From Antitrichia curtipendula (taxonomy: Eukaryota > Streptophyta > Bryopsida > Hypnales > Leucodontaceae): a stretch of DNA of 64,000 nt. Below are positions 22,696-34,023 of the stretch, piece after piece. The translations under genes were made by a program, and so were the position numbers. The stretch covers positions 1,240,001 through 1,304,000 of the forward strand of contig OX579633.1 in the NCBI GenBank assembly GCA_951230915.1. Direction: 5' to 3'. Every line of letters starts with the position of its first letter. Position 1 is the first letter of the stretch. The notes below the pieces were generated by a model. The model was not told the DNA's origin, ran no database searches, and saw only the letters and a program-made list of their open reading frames with translations.

Positions 22696-24740
22696 AACCT
22701 GAACAATCGGGGAACAGCGAGGGAAATGGACAAGTGGCGCCTTGCCATATGGCAGCCCTAGAGAGGGAGTCTAGCTCAAATTTGGTGTCCAGCTTGAACT
22801 TGATTCAACTCAAACTTGGTGTCCAACTCGAAAAACTCTCAAAACTTTGGTGAGAACTAATTCCAAAACAAATTAAGGTTATAACAAAGCCTAGGCAGTT
22901 GATAGCCACGCCACAAATTTTGAACTTTCAAAGGAACACTCGGTTGCAATTAACTAGAAGCATAAGTTTCCCCTGCATCAAATTACAACTCATAGTCCTA
23001 ATCAAAACAACAAAAATGAGAAGAATTTGACAAAGAAACATAATAAGAAGACGAAGTGGCAGCTTGAGAAAGAATTAGGATTAAAATATTCATTTTTCCA
23101 ACGAATCTAACTATTCACGTAGATTTTGTTTTTGTTTTGTTGTGCGTTTTCCTATTCATTTACTATTCATTTACTATTCATTTAGGATTTATTTTGATTT
23201 TTATTCCGTTACTATTCATCTATTATTTATTGAGGGACAATTTGTTTTTGTTTTTTATTCTTTTTTTCCTATTCATTTACTATTCATTCGGAATAATGCT
23301 TTGAATTGTTCTTTTTACTAATGAAGAATTTGATTTTAGTCATTAATTAGAATTCCGGTGCGAATTAGTTGGTTGAATGTTGGTTTAAATTTTGTTTTAT
23401 TAGGCCTAATAAGCCAAATAGGAAAAAACAAGAAGTCAACAAAAATAATAGATTAATCCAACAAAAACAATAAACTAATGAATAACGAACAAAACTAACT
23501 ATTCATTGGAATGTTATTAAAATTGGAAGATATTAATCTTTTAAATTAATTCTTATATAAAATAACTTTCAAGGTAGTTGGAATTAGGGCCTTGAAGAGT
23601 GTTTTAAAAATCAACTAAAGACCATTAGAAATTTAACGTAAATTCCTAAACTCAAAGGAATTAAGTTAAATACTTAGACAAATCCTTCTATTTATAGAAA
23701 ATTAGCTAGAAAGGATGTAGGAAAGAGATTTCTACACATTCTAACTCCAAGCTCTCATCAAATAGACAGAGTACACTATACACGTGATGGAGGACAATGG
23801 TTATTTTGAGTCCATTATACTAGTGATCTGCGATGACAGGACTGTGGCCACAATGGACACAAAGATATGTCAATTTTATCCTTTCTTTTGCTTTGTTTTT
23901 GTTTTCAAATTAAAGTTAGAATCATTGTTGTTAGAAGTTAATTTTTAGATTAGAATTTTAGGATTTAAGTTAGAATTTAGAACTTAATAGGTAATTTAGA
24001 GATTACTAAAGTCAAATCACATTTAAAATTTAATTCAACAACAAAAAGTTACTAATAATTAACCGTAACCATAAAATTGGATGATAATTTAAGATTTTCA
24101 TTCAAAATAATCTTTAAAGAATCTTTTAGAAAAGAATCTAATAAAGAATCTATAAAGATTCCAAAATTCCTTTTTTACTTTTGAAAATACTTTATTTTTG
24201 AAGAATAAAAGGTTGGATGAAGTTTGAGACCAATTTTGGATGAAAAACATTCAGATAGGTCAAAATCTCAATTAATCTTAAGAATCCATAACTTAAAGGA
24301 ATTACTAACTTAACCTTAGAATTTAGAATTATTTTGGTTTGATTTGATGTGCTATTTTAGATTAGTGGATGAAGGTTAGCACAACTAAGGGGCCAAACTC
24401 ACCTCGTGGTAACTTTTGCTTGGAATCTTGAAATGTAGTTTTCTTTATCATTCTAGAAAGGGAATTTTATGTTCTAAAAGGCTACTTAGATACAATTTAG
24501 TTAGATTAGATTTTTTTTTTTTTCTCTTTTTTACCTAACCATAACATTTTAACTAGTTAATCAATAGTTTTTCTTAGAATTAGTGGAATTTTACAGGATT
24601 ATCAGTCACAAAAAGTGTCCATTGCTTGGAAGGCGAACACTTATTTAGTAACTCCCAATTAGGAGTGAATCTCCAACAAAACAGCTGCTAAAGCACATGT
24701 GTAATTTTTTAACTCAAGGGTGGAGTTAGAAACACTCACA

Positions 24741-25140
24741 CGGACCGTCGGACGGGCCGATCGCGCGGACAGAATTTGGTGTCTACTAGATCGCACGGCC
24801 ACCGTCGAAGGTTGTCGTATAGATGGACAGAGGAAGCGGATGGAAGCGTGGACGGTCGATTGGCCCATTGGATGGACAAATAGACGCCCGGTCGGACCTT
24901 CAGGCCCTCTGTCCATCCGACCCTCTTTCCGCCTAACAGCTCGTCCGCCAAACCCAGTCAACCTGCCAGACTCCGCTTCCGCCCGACGCCTTATCTGCCC
25001 AACAGTCCGCAACCCAACGGAACGTCTGCGCGATGCTACATTTGACCGTCCACTGGACGGTAGAAACTGAAAATCATGTATGTCAAAAGACCTCCGAGGG
25101 TCAGCGTCCACGTCTGTGGAACGTTCAGTGGGACACCTAG
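24741..25140. repeat. GTCCG island 4, right part (left arm of fold-back)
   Basis: Continuation of island 4 after LTR-D. Bases 24,746-24,870 read CGGAC and match the 46 kb island. Bases about 24,870-25,140 read GTCCG and are the inverted counterpart of 25,780-26,060. Confidence 0.65.
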
Positions 25141-25779
25141 ACGTCTGGACGTCTTGTCAATCTTGGGCGGCTACCTCAACCTCCCTGATGTTGCTCAAAA
25201 TGAAGGATACTACCTTCAAAATATTTTCAAGATGCATCTTTAGAAAAAACTGATTTGCAATCCAGCGGGACGCAAAGTAGACCATCTTTTGCTAGAAACG
25301 CCTCAAACACCTCTTTACAAGACTACAGCCAGACGTTGATGCTCGCACAGTCTTCTCATCAACGTGCCAATGAAACAACAAATTGCTCCCAAGTGAAAAA
25401 GTGTCATGTTGAAGGCCTGCTATCATACGATGAAGGCCACTTACATCTGTATTTGCAATTGTTGTAAGAGTCCTTTCAAGTTGACAAACTTCTCCTAGCA
25501 CTTGCTTCTTTGAAGACCACTCTCACCACACCGTTTGCTACAAAGTACCAGTCTTCTACGGATTCCACGGTAACTGTAGCAAATGCGGAAATAAGCGACT
25601 TACAACTACAAATTTTTGTAAGGTCAAAAAGAGGAGTGTGGAGGTACAAATAATTTCATGCTTTTTTTTAGGCCTGCATAGTTCTTTTGAAGGACTTGCA
25701 AAAAATCTGGGTTGCCAATGGTGGATTCATGGATGTTGGTGGGGCTAGGATCGACAGGACATCCGGTTGTCCTACTAGA

Positions 25780-26100
25780 CGTCCTACAGACGTGGGCGCT
25801 GACTGCCGGACATCTTTTGACATACATGATTTTCAGTTTCTTCCATCAGACGGGGCATCGCGCAGACGTTCCGTCGGGTTGTGGACTGTCGGGCGGACAG
25901 GCCGTTGGGTGGGCGAACTGTCCCACAGTTTGACTGTCGGGCGGAAGCAGGGTCGATCGGGTGGACAAGGTTTGGCGGACGGGCTATCAAGCGAAAGGAA
26001 GGTCGGGCGGACGGAGGGCTTGAAGGTCCGATCGGGCATCCGCTTGCCCGTCTGACAAGCCGATCGACTGCCCGTGCCATGGTTGTCTAGGTCACGTCAT
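25780..26100. repeat. GTCCG island 5 (right arm of fold-back)
   Basis: Reverse-complement copy of about 24,870-25,140, including ACATACATGATTTTCAGTTT and CATCGCGCAGACGTTCCGT. The two arms are about 270 bp and enclose about 640 bp of unrelated sequence. Beyond it, at 26,080-26,150, are CACGTCATGT/GACGTGACGT words also seen beside the 46 kb island. Confidence 0.7.
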
Positions 26101-26639
26101 GTCACAACGTCAGTATGTCACGACGTTGACGTGACGTAATTCCCAAAGTCCGTCATGATGGAATATTCTATTATTTTAATGGAATATGTTAAAATTCTCT
26201 AGGAAGATTGTGGGCGCAAGATTACCCACCCTTGGTAATCGGGCGAACACCGACCAGGTTCTATGCCTTTATCCACCTTTTTAAATATAAGGGGGTGTTG
26301 TGAGCGCGGTCCACTGTGCCTTCCAAGCAATGGATCTTTTGTGCTAACGTTTTCTGAGTGTCGTGGATGGCAGCGAATACTACTAGAATTGCATGGATAA
26401 CTCGCAAGCTGACTGTGATGAGCAAAGGTGATTGGTAATTCCTACCTCTTTAACTGTCTATCCTATGTATAGGGTTGGCTGGGTAGTTGGCGTCATTTTT
26501 AACGTCCCTAACTATGTGAGCGGGGAACCTTTATGTTCCTTCCATAAGTGTTGAAGACTATTTTTTGGAGGGTTGACACTTCTCCCGGAAGTTTCAACCT
26601 TACGGCTAACCCTAAGCTTAAGCCTTTTCTTTTAATTCA

Positions 26640-26990
26640 TGACTTCTAAATATAACTCTAGATTTTTACTCCTAATTATAACTCTAGATTTTTACTTCTA
26701 AACTTAACTCTGGATGTTTATTCCTAATTTTAACTCCTAAATATAACTCTAGATTTTTACTCCTAATTATAACTCTAGATTTTTACTCCTAAACTTAACT
26801 CTAGATGTTTATTCCTAAATTTAACTCCAAATTTTTACTCCTAAATTTAACTCCAAATTTTTACTCCAAATTTTTAACTCTGAATTTTTACTCCTAATTA
26901 TAACTCTAAATTTTAACTCCTAATTTTAGCTCTAAAATTACCCCAAAATTTAATTCCAAATTTTACTTCCCACACTAACTCTAAATTTTA
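26640..26990. repeat. Degenerate TAACTCTAGATTTTTACTCC array in LTR-B
   Basis: Counterpart of the LTR-A array at 12,990-13,375, with more variation between units. Confidence 0.65.
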
Positions 26991-27769
26991 ACTTCTATTT
27001 CTAATTTTTATCTTTTCTTATCACGGTGTACTTTTCACGTGGAAAGGGCTAATTAAGGAGATCAATGCTAAAGAGGAAAAAAAAACACAACACCAAGTAT
27101 AGATTCAAGAACTCACCTCGTCACTTCCGGTGTCGGACATACGCTCGTCCGCATTCGTGCGTACATTCCCATACTCCATGGTGGCCCTTGGGTGGTGGAA
27201 CCTTTCCCAATTTCACCACTTATGTTTCGAAAATTAGGACCCGTGCAATCTAACCTCTTTCTTTCCCTCCTCCTTCCTTCTCTCTCCTTTTCTTTCCCTT
27301 TCTCTCTTCTACACTAACACTATTCTACCTAAGCTTTGATGGGGTGTCTTACAACTATAGATTCAAACCCCAAGAAGTTTTAATGTCCCTCCTAACCTCT
27401 TACACAACCTTGTCTTCGTGTCATCCTAATCCTACTTCCTAATGGTCACTATGAATCCTCGAGATTTCCTTTCTAACACCTATTTAGCTAAGCCTAGGGC
27501 ACTATTTATCGTCTCTCTCCCCCTTCTCCTATTTAATTCTATGACTCACTAACCTCCCTCCATTGTGTGTAGGGGTGGTTTTGGTGAGAGTTGAGAGTTA
27601 TTTGATGTTATTTGATGGAGGTGCGACTTATCCTTTCTTTCTCCCTTCCCCTATTCTTCTTTTGTTTTAATTCCTTGACTTCAACCCCTTAACCTCTCCC
27701 TAATCCTCCCTAATCCCAACCTCTTTTCCTTCTCTCCCAAGTCTTCACCCAAGCCCTGGACCCCCTGGA

Positions 27770-27885
27770 CCAACGCTGCCCAGACCCCCAGCGACTGCTC
27801 CCGCCCCCCAGCGACTTGCCCAGACCCCCCTTGCGACTTGCCCAGACCCCCCTTGCGACCTGCCCAGACCACCCCAGCGACCTTC
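27770..27885. repeat. 22 bp C-rich array, left half
   Basis: Four to five copies of a unit close to TTGCGACTTGCCCAGACCCC. The CACTA element inserted in the middle of this array, which resumes at 43,493 as CGACTCCCCAGCGACC-type units to about 43,680. Confidence 0.7.
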
Positions 27886-28760
27886 CACTATAAGAAACTC
27901 GTGTTTTTTTGGACATGAGGCATTAGACATGGAGTGTCAAAAGTTGAACACAGTGTGTCGATGGAGACGTCTGCGTGTCTGGAAGACGGTTTTCCATTTC
28001 GGACATATCTTAATGGATGTTGCAGCGGACAAGCTGAAATTGAGGTGGTAACCACTTCGAGCTTGCTTGATGTGAAGTTTTCTTCAGACATGCTTCAAGA
28101 CAGAAGCATGTCCGGAGTAGTGTCTGTAAAAATATGAATTGCCACGTCAACGAGGTTGATCTTTTTTCATCGACTGTAAAATCAGTTTTTTGGATTTTTT
28201 TAAATTAAATTGGCTGCCCGACAGGGAAAAACTGGGGCCGGGCAGTGCCCGTGCTTGAAAAAATCTAAAGAAGTTGACATGGCAGATGACGTGGCAGCAT
28301 ATCGGGAAATTGTCTACATGGCAATTTTTGGTGCTGGCGTGGCACAGCCACGTCAGCCCGGATTTAAAAAATGCATATTTATGGCATTTGTGTTCCTCCT
28401 ATCGTTGTTTCCTCAGACGTCATGACGCTTGTTCAGATGTCTGTCAGGACATAGTAGCGTCAGTCTGGACATCTCTTGCGGTGTCATGAGTTGCCCGGAG
28501 ACTTCTGTACAAGGAGTATGATGTTCATGTGAGTGTTTGGAGTAACCTTTACATGTCTGCTTAGATGTCGTGATGTGACGTCACTTGCCCTAGAGGACAT
28601 CTACGCGATAGTACAGACGTCTGTCGTAACGTCTTTACATTTCCGGGGACTTCTGGGCTAACACTATGCTGTTCACAATTATGTTTGCAGTTTCTGCAAA
28701 TGTCTTCAGAGACGTCTATTTTATTTTGACATCTCTAAGGAAATCTAGCATTGCATTGTT
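27886..28760. repeat. CACTA left terminal and subterminal region
   Basis: Terminal inverted repeat followed by many dispersed words such as AGACGTCTG, GGACATCTC, AGATGTCTG and CCACGTCA. The right end (about 42,540-43,492) has the same words inverted. In CACTA elements such subterminal repeats are the binding sites for the TNPA protein. Confidence 0.65.
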
Positions 28761-29395
28761 TCCATTGCGTTGATGTCCTCCAGTTGGCTAGTGAAGAGTA
28801 AGCAGGTTGAACAGCGAATACAGAAATACTTCTCCACAATGGCATTATCCGTTCACATTACCTTATACAGGACTTGCTTTTCAATGCATGACCATCTTAT
28901 TCATTTCATTTGTATGCAACACACAATGAGCACTTCAAGCATCGTATGTATAGTCTATTTCCAAACTATTATAATGAAGAACATGCATTGATGAGGACAG
29001 CTTACTCATTCCCAATGAACACATCGACTACAATGTATCTTGATGCATGCCCTTCCCACAAAATCATTGTGAGGAAAAAAAGAAAGCATTTCCGAACACA
29101 AGGACTACGAAAGTGGAAATGCACCAAACATTTTGGTGCACATCCGTTTAAACATTACATACAGAAATTGTTAGATGTTCAGTCTACAAACAACGTTCTC
29201 CTCAATACGTAGGCACTCCTACAGAGAATGGACGGCTAACAGTAGCGACGACTGGGAACTTCGATATTCATCCCGAAATTAGACAGCGAGACCCATGATG
29301 GACGTCACTACGGACAGTGCACACCATGTCCCTCACGTCGTCATCAACGTCTTTCCGCTGTTTGTGACATAATTGTGAAGGTAGAGAAGCCGGTG
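28761..29395. other. CACTA 3' flank of TNP2, no recognised gene
   Basis: About 0.6 kb between the subterminal repeats and the TNP2 stop. Open frames up to about 100 codons occur on the plus strand, antisense to TNP2, without recognisable motifs. It probably includes the TNP2 3' UTR. Confidence 0.4.
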
Positions 29396-32300
29396 CTATC
29401 CTTCGTCCTCTGACATGGCATTGTTGTCTGCTACATCGCTTAAGTCTTTCACGTCTTCCCTTGGACGTCGTATTGGCTCCGTTTCTCTTGCCAGTGGTTG
29501 CAGCGCCACAAAGTCAGCATTGTTACGCAGTACAAGCATCTTTGGCAGGACGTCCGCATTGTGCTGTGCCATACGTCTCCCGCGAACATCTGTGCGGCAC
29601 ACCACCTTCCACCCAGGACGATGTGGATTATCCGAGAAAAAAACTTGTTGGCAATGTAGAGGAAAAGCAAATGAATCGGCATGGACCCGCCCATCCATGT
29701 GATTGAAATTCGCAACGCTGAAGCCGTATTGGTCTCTCTCTATGCTTGGTTGCCTGGCTTCCCGTGTCCCCCGTACCCAATCACATAAGAGCACTGTGAC
29801 GCAATGGTTCCTGTAATCTAGAACCAATATTTCTTCAATGTACCCCAGATACTCCTCTGTGGCTTCCAACGGCCTTCCGTTCCAAAGTCCCCATCGAAGT
29901 TGACGGGAAAAACTTGCTACCACAGCTGAGTCCCGTGTGACCAAGCTTCCCTCACAACTGCGGACGCGAAAGTGCTTTCCATGACAGTACATTTGACGGT
30001 GTGATGTTGCATATCGCTATGGAGGTTGCTTGTACTGGACGACATCGTGTTCCATGTGACGTCCAGAACGTTCAGCTTCTGTCACTACAGACGTCAACCA
30101 GTCCGCAAAAGGTGGCAGATCATTGAGTTCTGCTGGATATCGAACAGGTCTTCTGGGATTTGACCACCTACATTGCTGACGAAAGGCCTCCCGCTGCTCC
30201 CATCTCTGAGTCCGAGCGTCAATGTACTCCCTACACAATGAAAATTAAAAGATCTAGTCATTTGGCTAAAATGTTGCATATCACTTTCCGCGGTATTCAG
30301 GCTAACCAAAAAAATGGAGAAGTATGTGTACGAGCTTCTGACTTCTTGTAGTGGACACTAAAGACAAGCAAATGGTACTCACTGCCTCCAGGTCTCCAAG
30401 CATGGTGCATTGTCGATGACGAATGCATGGGCGTGCTTACGCACTTCATTTGACAATCGTTGTGGTTGAAGTGCCCTAGAATGTATCACTTCATCCGTCA
30501 TGATGGCGTCTTCTTCAGCATCCCACACTCGTTCAGACGTCCCTTCATAATCTTTCATATACTTTGTGCAAAAGCCAAGTGTGTCTTCATTTCGATATCC
30601 TTCAGCTATGCTACCTTCCGGATGTGCGTATGTGCGAACATAATCCTTCAATGTCTTCATGTACTGCTCAATAGGATACATCCACCGACAATGCACCGGG
30701 CCACAAATAAATAACTGCTCCACAAGATGCACTGGCAGGTGTGTCATAATGTTCAAGAAAGTTGTAGGAAACTCCTTTTCCAACAGACAAGTTGCCATAA
30801 TTACATTATGCATGACAGTGTCCTTGTCTGTCTCCTTCACTTCCTTGTCGCAGAGTCTTTGGAACACTCTGCTGATTTTTATTATAGCCAGCCGCACATT
30901 GTCATCTAAAATGTTTTGAACAGCCACTGGTAAAATCTACATCAACATAGATGACAAGGGGTTAGTTCACTGTCCGTCTTGACATTCAAGTAGACATTTA
31001 ATGACGCGATTGGACATTGAATGGGACGTCTAAAACAGCAGCAACGGCACTGCGTGCCTCAAAATGTCTTCCATTTGGCACTGTTGTGTCCGGAAAAGCT
31101 CGGCATACAATTTTGTACCACCAAAGAAGACGCTACAGTGCACTGTGGGCTACTGCACTGGCTTCAATGATGTCCGACACAGCACGTCCCCGCCGCACAG
31201 GCACTTTGACAGCGACGTATACATGTTCTAATGCAGCACTTGGAAATTACAAACCGTTCAAGCTATGAAGGACATGCGATACATCAGCATTTGCAGGAAG
31301 ATACAGCTTTCCTTGTAAAGCATACTGAACATGCGATGTAAACATGTTAACATTGTAAGCGATAGCTTCACCATGCGATATGTCCGATATTTCAGTGCAG
31401 GCATGAGCATGACCTTCTGCTATTGGGATTACCTTCATAAGGACATACTACGAATGCTGCTTGGGTCTATGTGGCTTACCTGTTGCATGAGCACGTGATA
31501 GTCGTGCGTTTTCATGTATTGCAGTTTTCCATCCTTGAATCGTTTTTGAATTGCACTGACGTAGTTCGTGGGTGTCCGTATGTTGCTCACTATAGCAATA
31601 AACTCCGCCCGTTCCTGCGCCGACAGGACGTACGGTGCATGCGACATGTGGAAATCATCATTGCGCCGCCTTGACGCTTGCAACCAGGTTTCCTCACGGA
31701 TTCCAAGTTCTTGAGCGTCCACACGACTCCCTGGGGTATCAGTCATTGCTAGCAATGTCTTCACAATGTTCTCACACAAATTCTTCTCACAGTGCATGGC
31801 GTCCAGCATGTGTCGTTCCAGAAGATGCTGTTGAAGGAAAGTAAAAAAATGTCAGAAGGGGACACTTTCTGAGCACAAACTGTTGTCTGAGATGTCTCCC
31901 TAGACACAATAATGTCTAAATTGACATCCGAATCACACATCGGGTCTTACAAGGACGTCTACATAGACGTCAAACATGACGCATCCCTTTACTCACTATC
32001 AACTGACTACCAAAGTATTGAGTGGCCGTGCAGCATGCACAGCCAAAAGACCCAATACAATAGTGTATAACATAGATAATTACATTTGGAGGGAAGCATG
32101 AAACCTTCAGTATAACCTACGACATGGACATCCACGTTTTAGACATTGACAATACTGCCCAAAGAGAGAAATGATGCATACTCACCTCCCAATACGCTAG
32201 TTCGTAGAAGGTTGACAGGCGTTTCACACTTGTACAATGCACAGGGTCGTCTTTGGCGTCCTCTTTTCCACCAAGGTCGAGATAGACTTGCCGCCATGCA

Positions 32301-33995
32301 GCGTAACGAATAATGTCCTGACCAGTCATTGTCTGAGGCCTCGCACGCAGCTCAGGACGTCCGTTGAAACGCCGGTTTCGGCGATACGGGTGTTGCCGAT
32401 TTAAATACCTGTGGATGCCTCCATACACTATTTTCGAACCTCGTGTACTATGGTTGGCAAGAACATCACCTGTCCTTGCTAGTCTAGACTCCGTTTCAGG
32501 ACCACAACAAGGACACCCCTTGTATCCTTTGCAGCATAGGCCTGAGATGAGACCGTACGCTGGGAAATCGGAAATGGTCCACATCAATAGCCCTCGCATG
32601 ATAAAACGGCGTTCTCCTTCGGGTCTAGAAAAATCTTGGGCCACTACACCTTCCCACAACTGGAGAAGCTCGCGGAGCAAAGGTCTGATAAAAACATCAA
32701 TGTTTTTGGATGTCGGTGACTGCTTCCCTGAAATTAAGATGCTAAGCAAAATGAAGAACTTCTTTGTTACAAACCATGGCTCAAAGTTATAAATGAGTAT
32801 GAGAATGGGCCACGTCGACCAGTTTGTGTTGTTCAACTTGAAAGGATTGACGCCATCTAATGCAAGTGCCATACGCAAGTTCCTGCTCTCAGCTCCAAAG
32901 TTGTCAAAGAGAACGTCACGGTCGACATGTTTCCAAGCAGGACTGTCCACCACTGACCTCATGACGCCGTCTTCGCTGACATGCTTTGTCCAACCCCTCA
33001 GCAACACTGCAATTTCAGAAGACCGAAACATACGCCTCAACCTTGGTATCAGTGGGAAGTGTCGTATCACCTTCGCTGGTATAGAAGTGGAACCTTGCGC
33101 CCAACGCGCACTTCCACACTTGGGGCACACATTCAAATCAGCATGCTCCTCTTCATATAGAACACAGCCGTATGGACAAGCATGGATATTATTGTATTGC
33201 AAGCCCAAGTTCCTTATGAGCTTTCTTGCCTCATAATGACTATTGGGCAGCTTGTTGTCTGAAGGAAGCAAATCTGATGATAAGTAATGTAAGAATTCGT
33301 CCGTGAACTTGTTACTTACACGGAAGACAACACACATGTTCATGATGATGATGGTGGCAGACAGAATACTGGACGTCGCACCTGAGTACACTGCCGTTGT
33401 TGCGTGCTGAAAAAGACGTTCCATGTCATCTACGTTGTCCGAGTCAACATCAGCTTCGACGTCTTCAGGAGCATTGTCTGCTGCCATTGATTTGGTGTGT
33501 ATGGCATCACCGCGGTGGCGAGGGCCTGGAGCAATTGCCTTTGCACATTGTGTTGTGCATCAAGCGTCGGGTCAGACTCCGGATGCGCAGCCCCTCCGCT
33601 GTCATGCGCAGCATCTGGTCCCCCTCCGTCATCCTAAAGAGGAACATGGACATCTTCTACGTTCGCCTCTGCGTCTATGATGTCATCATCATATGCAAGA
33701 TCTTCCACCCAAATGCCATTTGGAGGATAACCATCAGGAGGGTCACCCCCTATCATGGACTTCGTGAGAAAGGCATCTCTGCCCACCTCGCTGTGATGCT
33801 TCCTGATAACATCAATTTTTTTGCGCCGTGCTCCATGACAATTCTTGCAAGGACAAGGATACTTCCTCAAATTCAACTCCGTGACCACCCTCAACTCAGT
33901 CTGCAAAATCAAGTCTCCAACTGGAATGTGACGAAGCACACGTCCGTCTCTGTTGATGCGGATACGGGTGCCCCGTCTCGCATCTGAGGCACGCA
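29396..33995 (-). CDS. TNP2-type CACTA transposase, in-frame TAG
   Basis: Domain order is the plant En/Spm standard. A transposase-associated domain (LRKYPCPCKNCHG, about 33,840-33,995) is followed by the TNP2 core in the 33,487-32,186 exon (MALALDGVNPF, YNFEPWF, IDVFIRPLLREL, LMWTISDFPAYGLISG, CPCC). The HMLDAMHCEKN exon follows at 31,827-31,480. A DUF4218 exon at 30,936-30,383 has CGPVHCRWMYPIEQYMKTL and HPEGSIAEGY. The last exon, from 30,230, ends in a DUF4216 domain (LGYIEEILVLDY, DQYGFSVANF). Splice sites and phases fit for the last four exons; the first junction (33,634-33,487) is uncertain. A TAG at 30,019-30,017 interrupts the frame before DUF4216 and fits a CAG-to-TAG change. The first ATG is at 33,995; an upstream start exon is possible. 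Role: catalytic transposase, nuclear. Confidence 0.85.
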
Positions 33996-34023
33996 TTACT
34001 GCTTCTGATGTCAAGGAAGACAA

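Larger units (their letters stand above)
19872..24740 (+). mobile_element. LTR-D, solo LTR (~4.87 kb)
   Basis: Begins TGTGAG at 19,872 and ends AACACTCACA at 24,740. It is flanked by CGGAC at 19,867-19,871 and 24,741-24,745. The flanks join into a continuous GTCCG island like the one at 46 kb, which confirms the insertion. It shares with LTR-A, B and C the AAAATCTCACTAAAAATTTG region, a TATATAA box near 21,453 and one GGCAAAGCTTTGACC motif near 22,066, but it is the most diverged member. Nothing resembling gag or pol is seen. Confidence 0.75.

Noticed and set aside
24659..25111. Arg-rich open frames of 70-150 codons on both strands
   Set aside because: They arise from GTCCG/CGGAC repeats, which lack stops in several frames; equivalent frames appear in every island (for example 8,906-9,387, 25,687-26,080, 46,044-46,415).
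28770..29212. Plus-strand frames of 73 and 100 codons near the TNP2 3' end
   Set aside because: No recognisable motif, no splice context and position in the CACTA flank; judged chance.
32364..33236. Plus-strand frames of ~145 codons
   Set aside because: Antisense to the well-supported TNP2 core exon.
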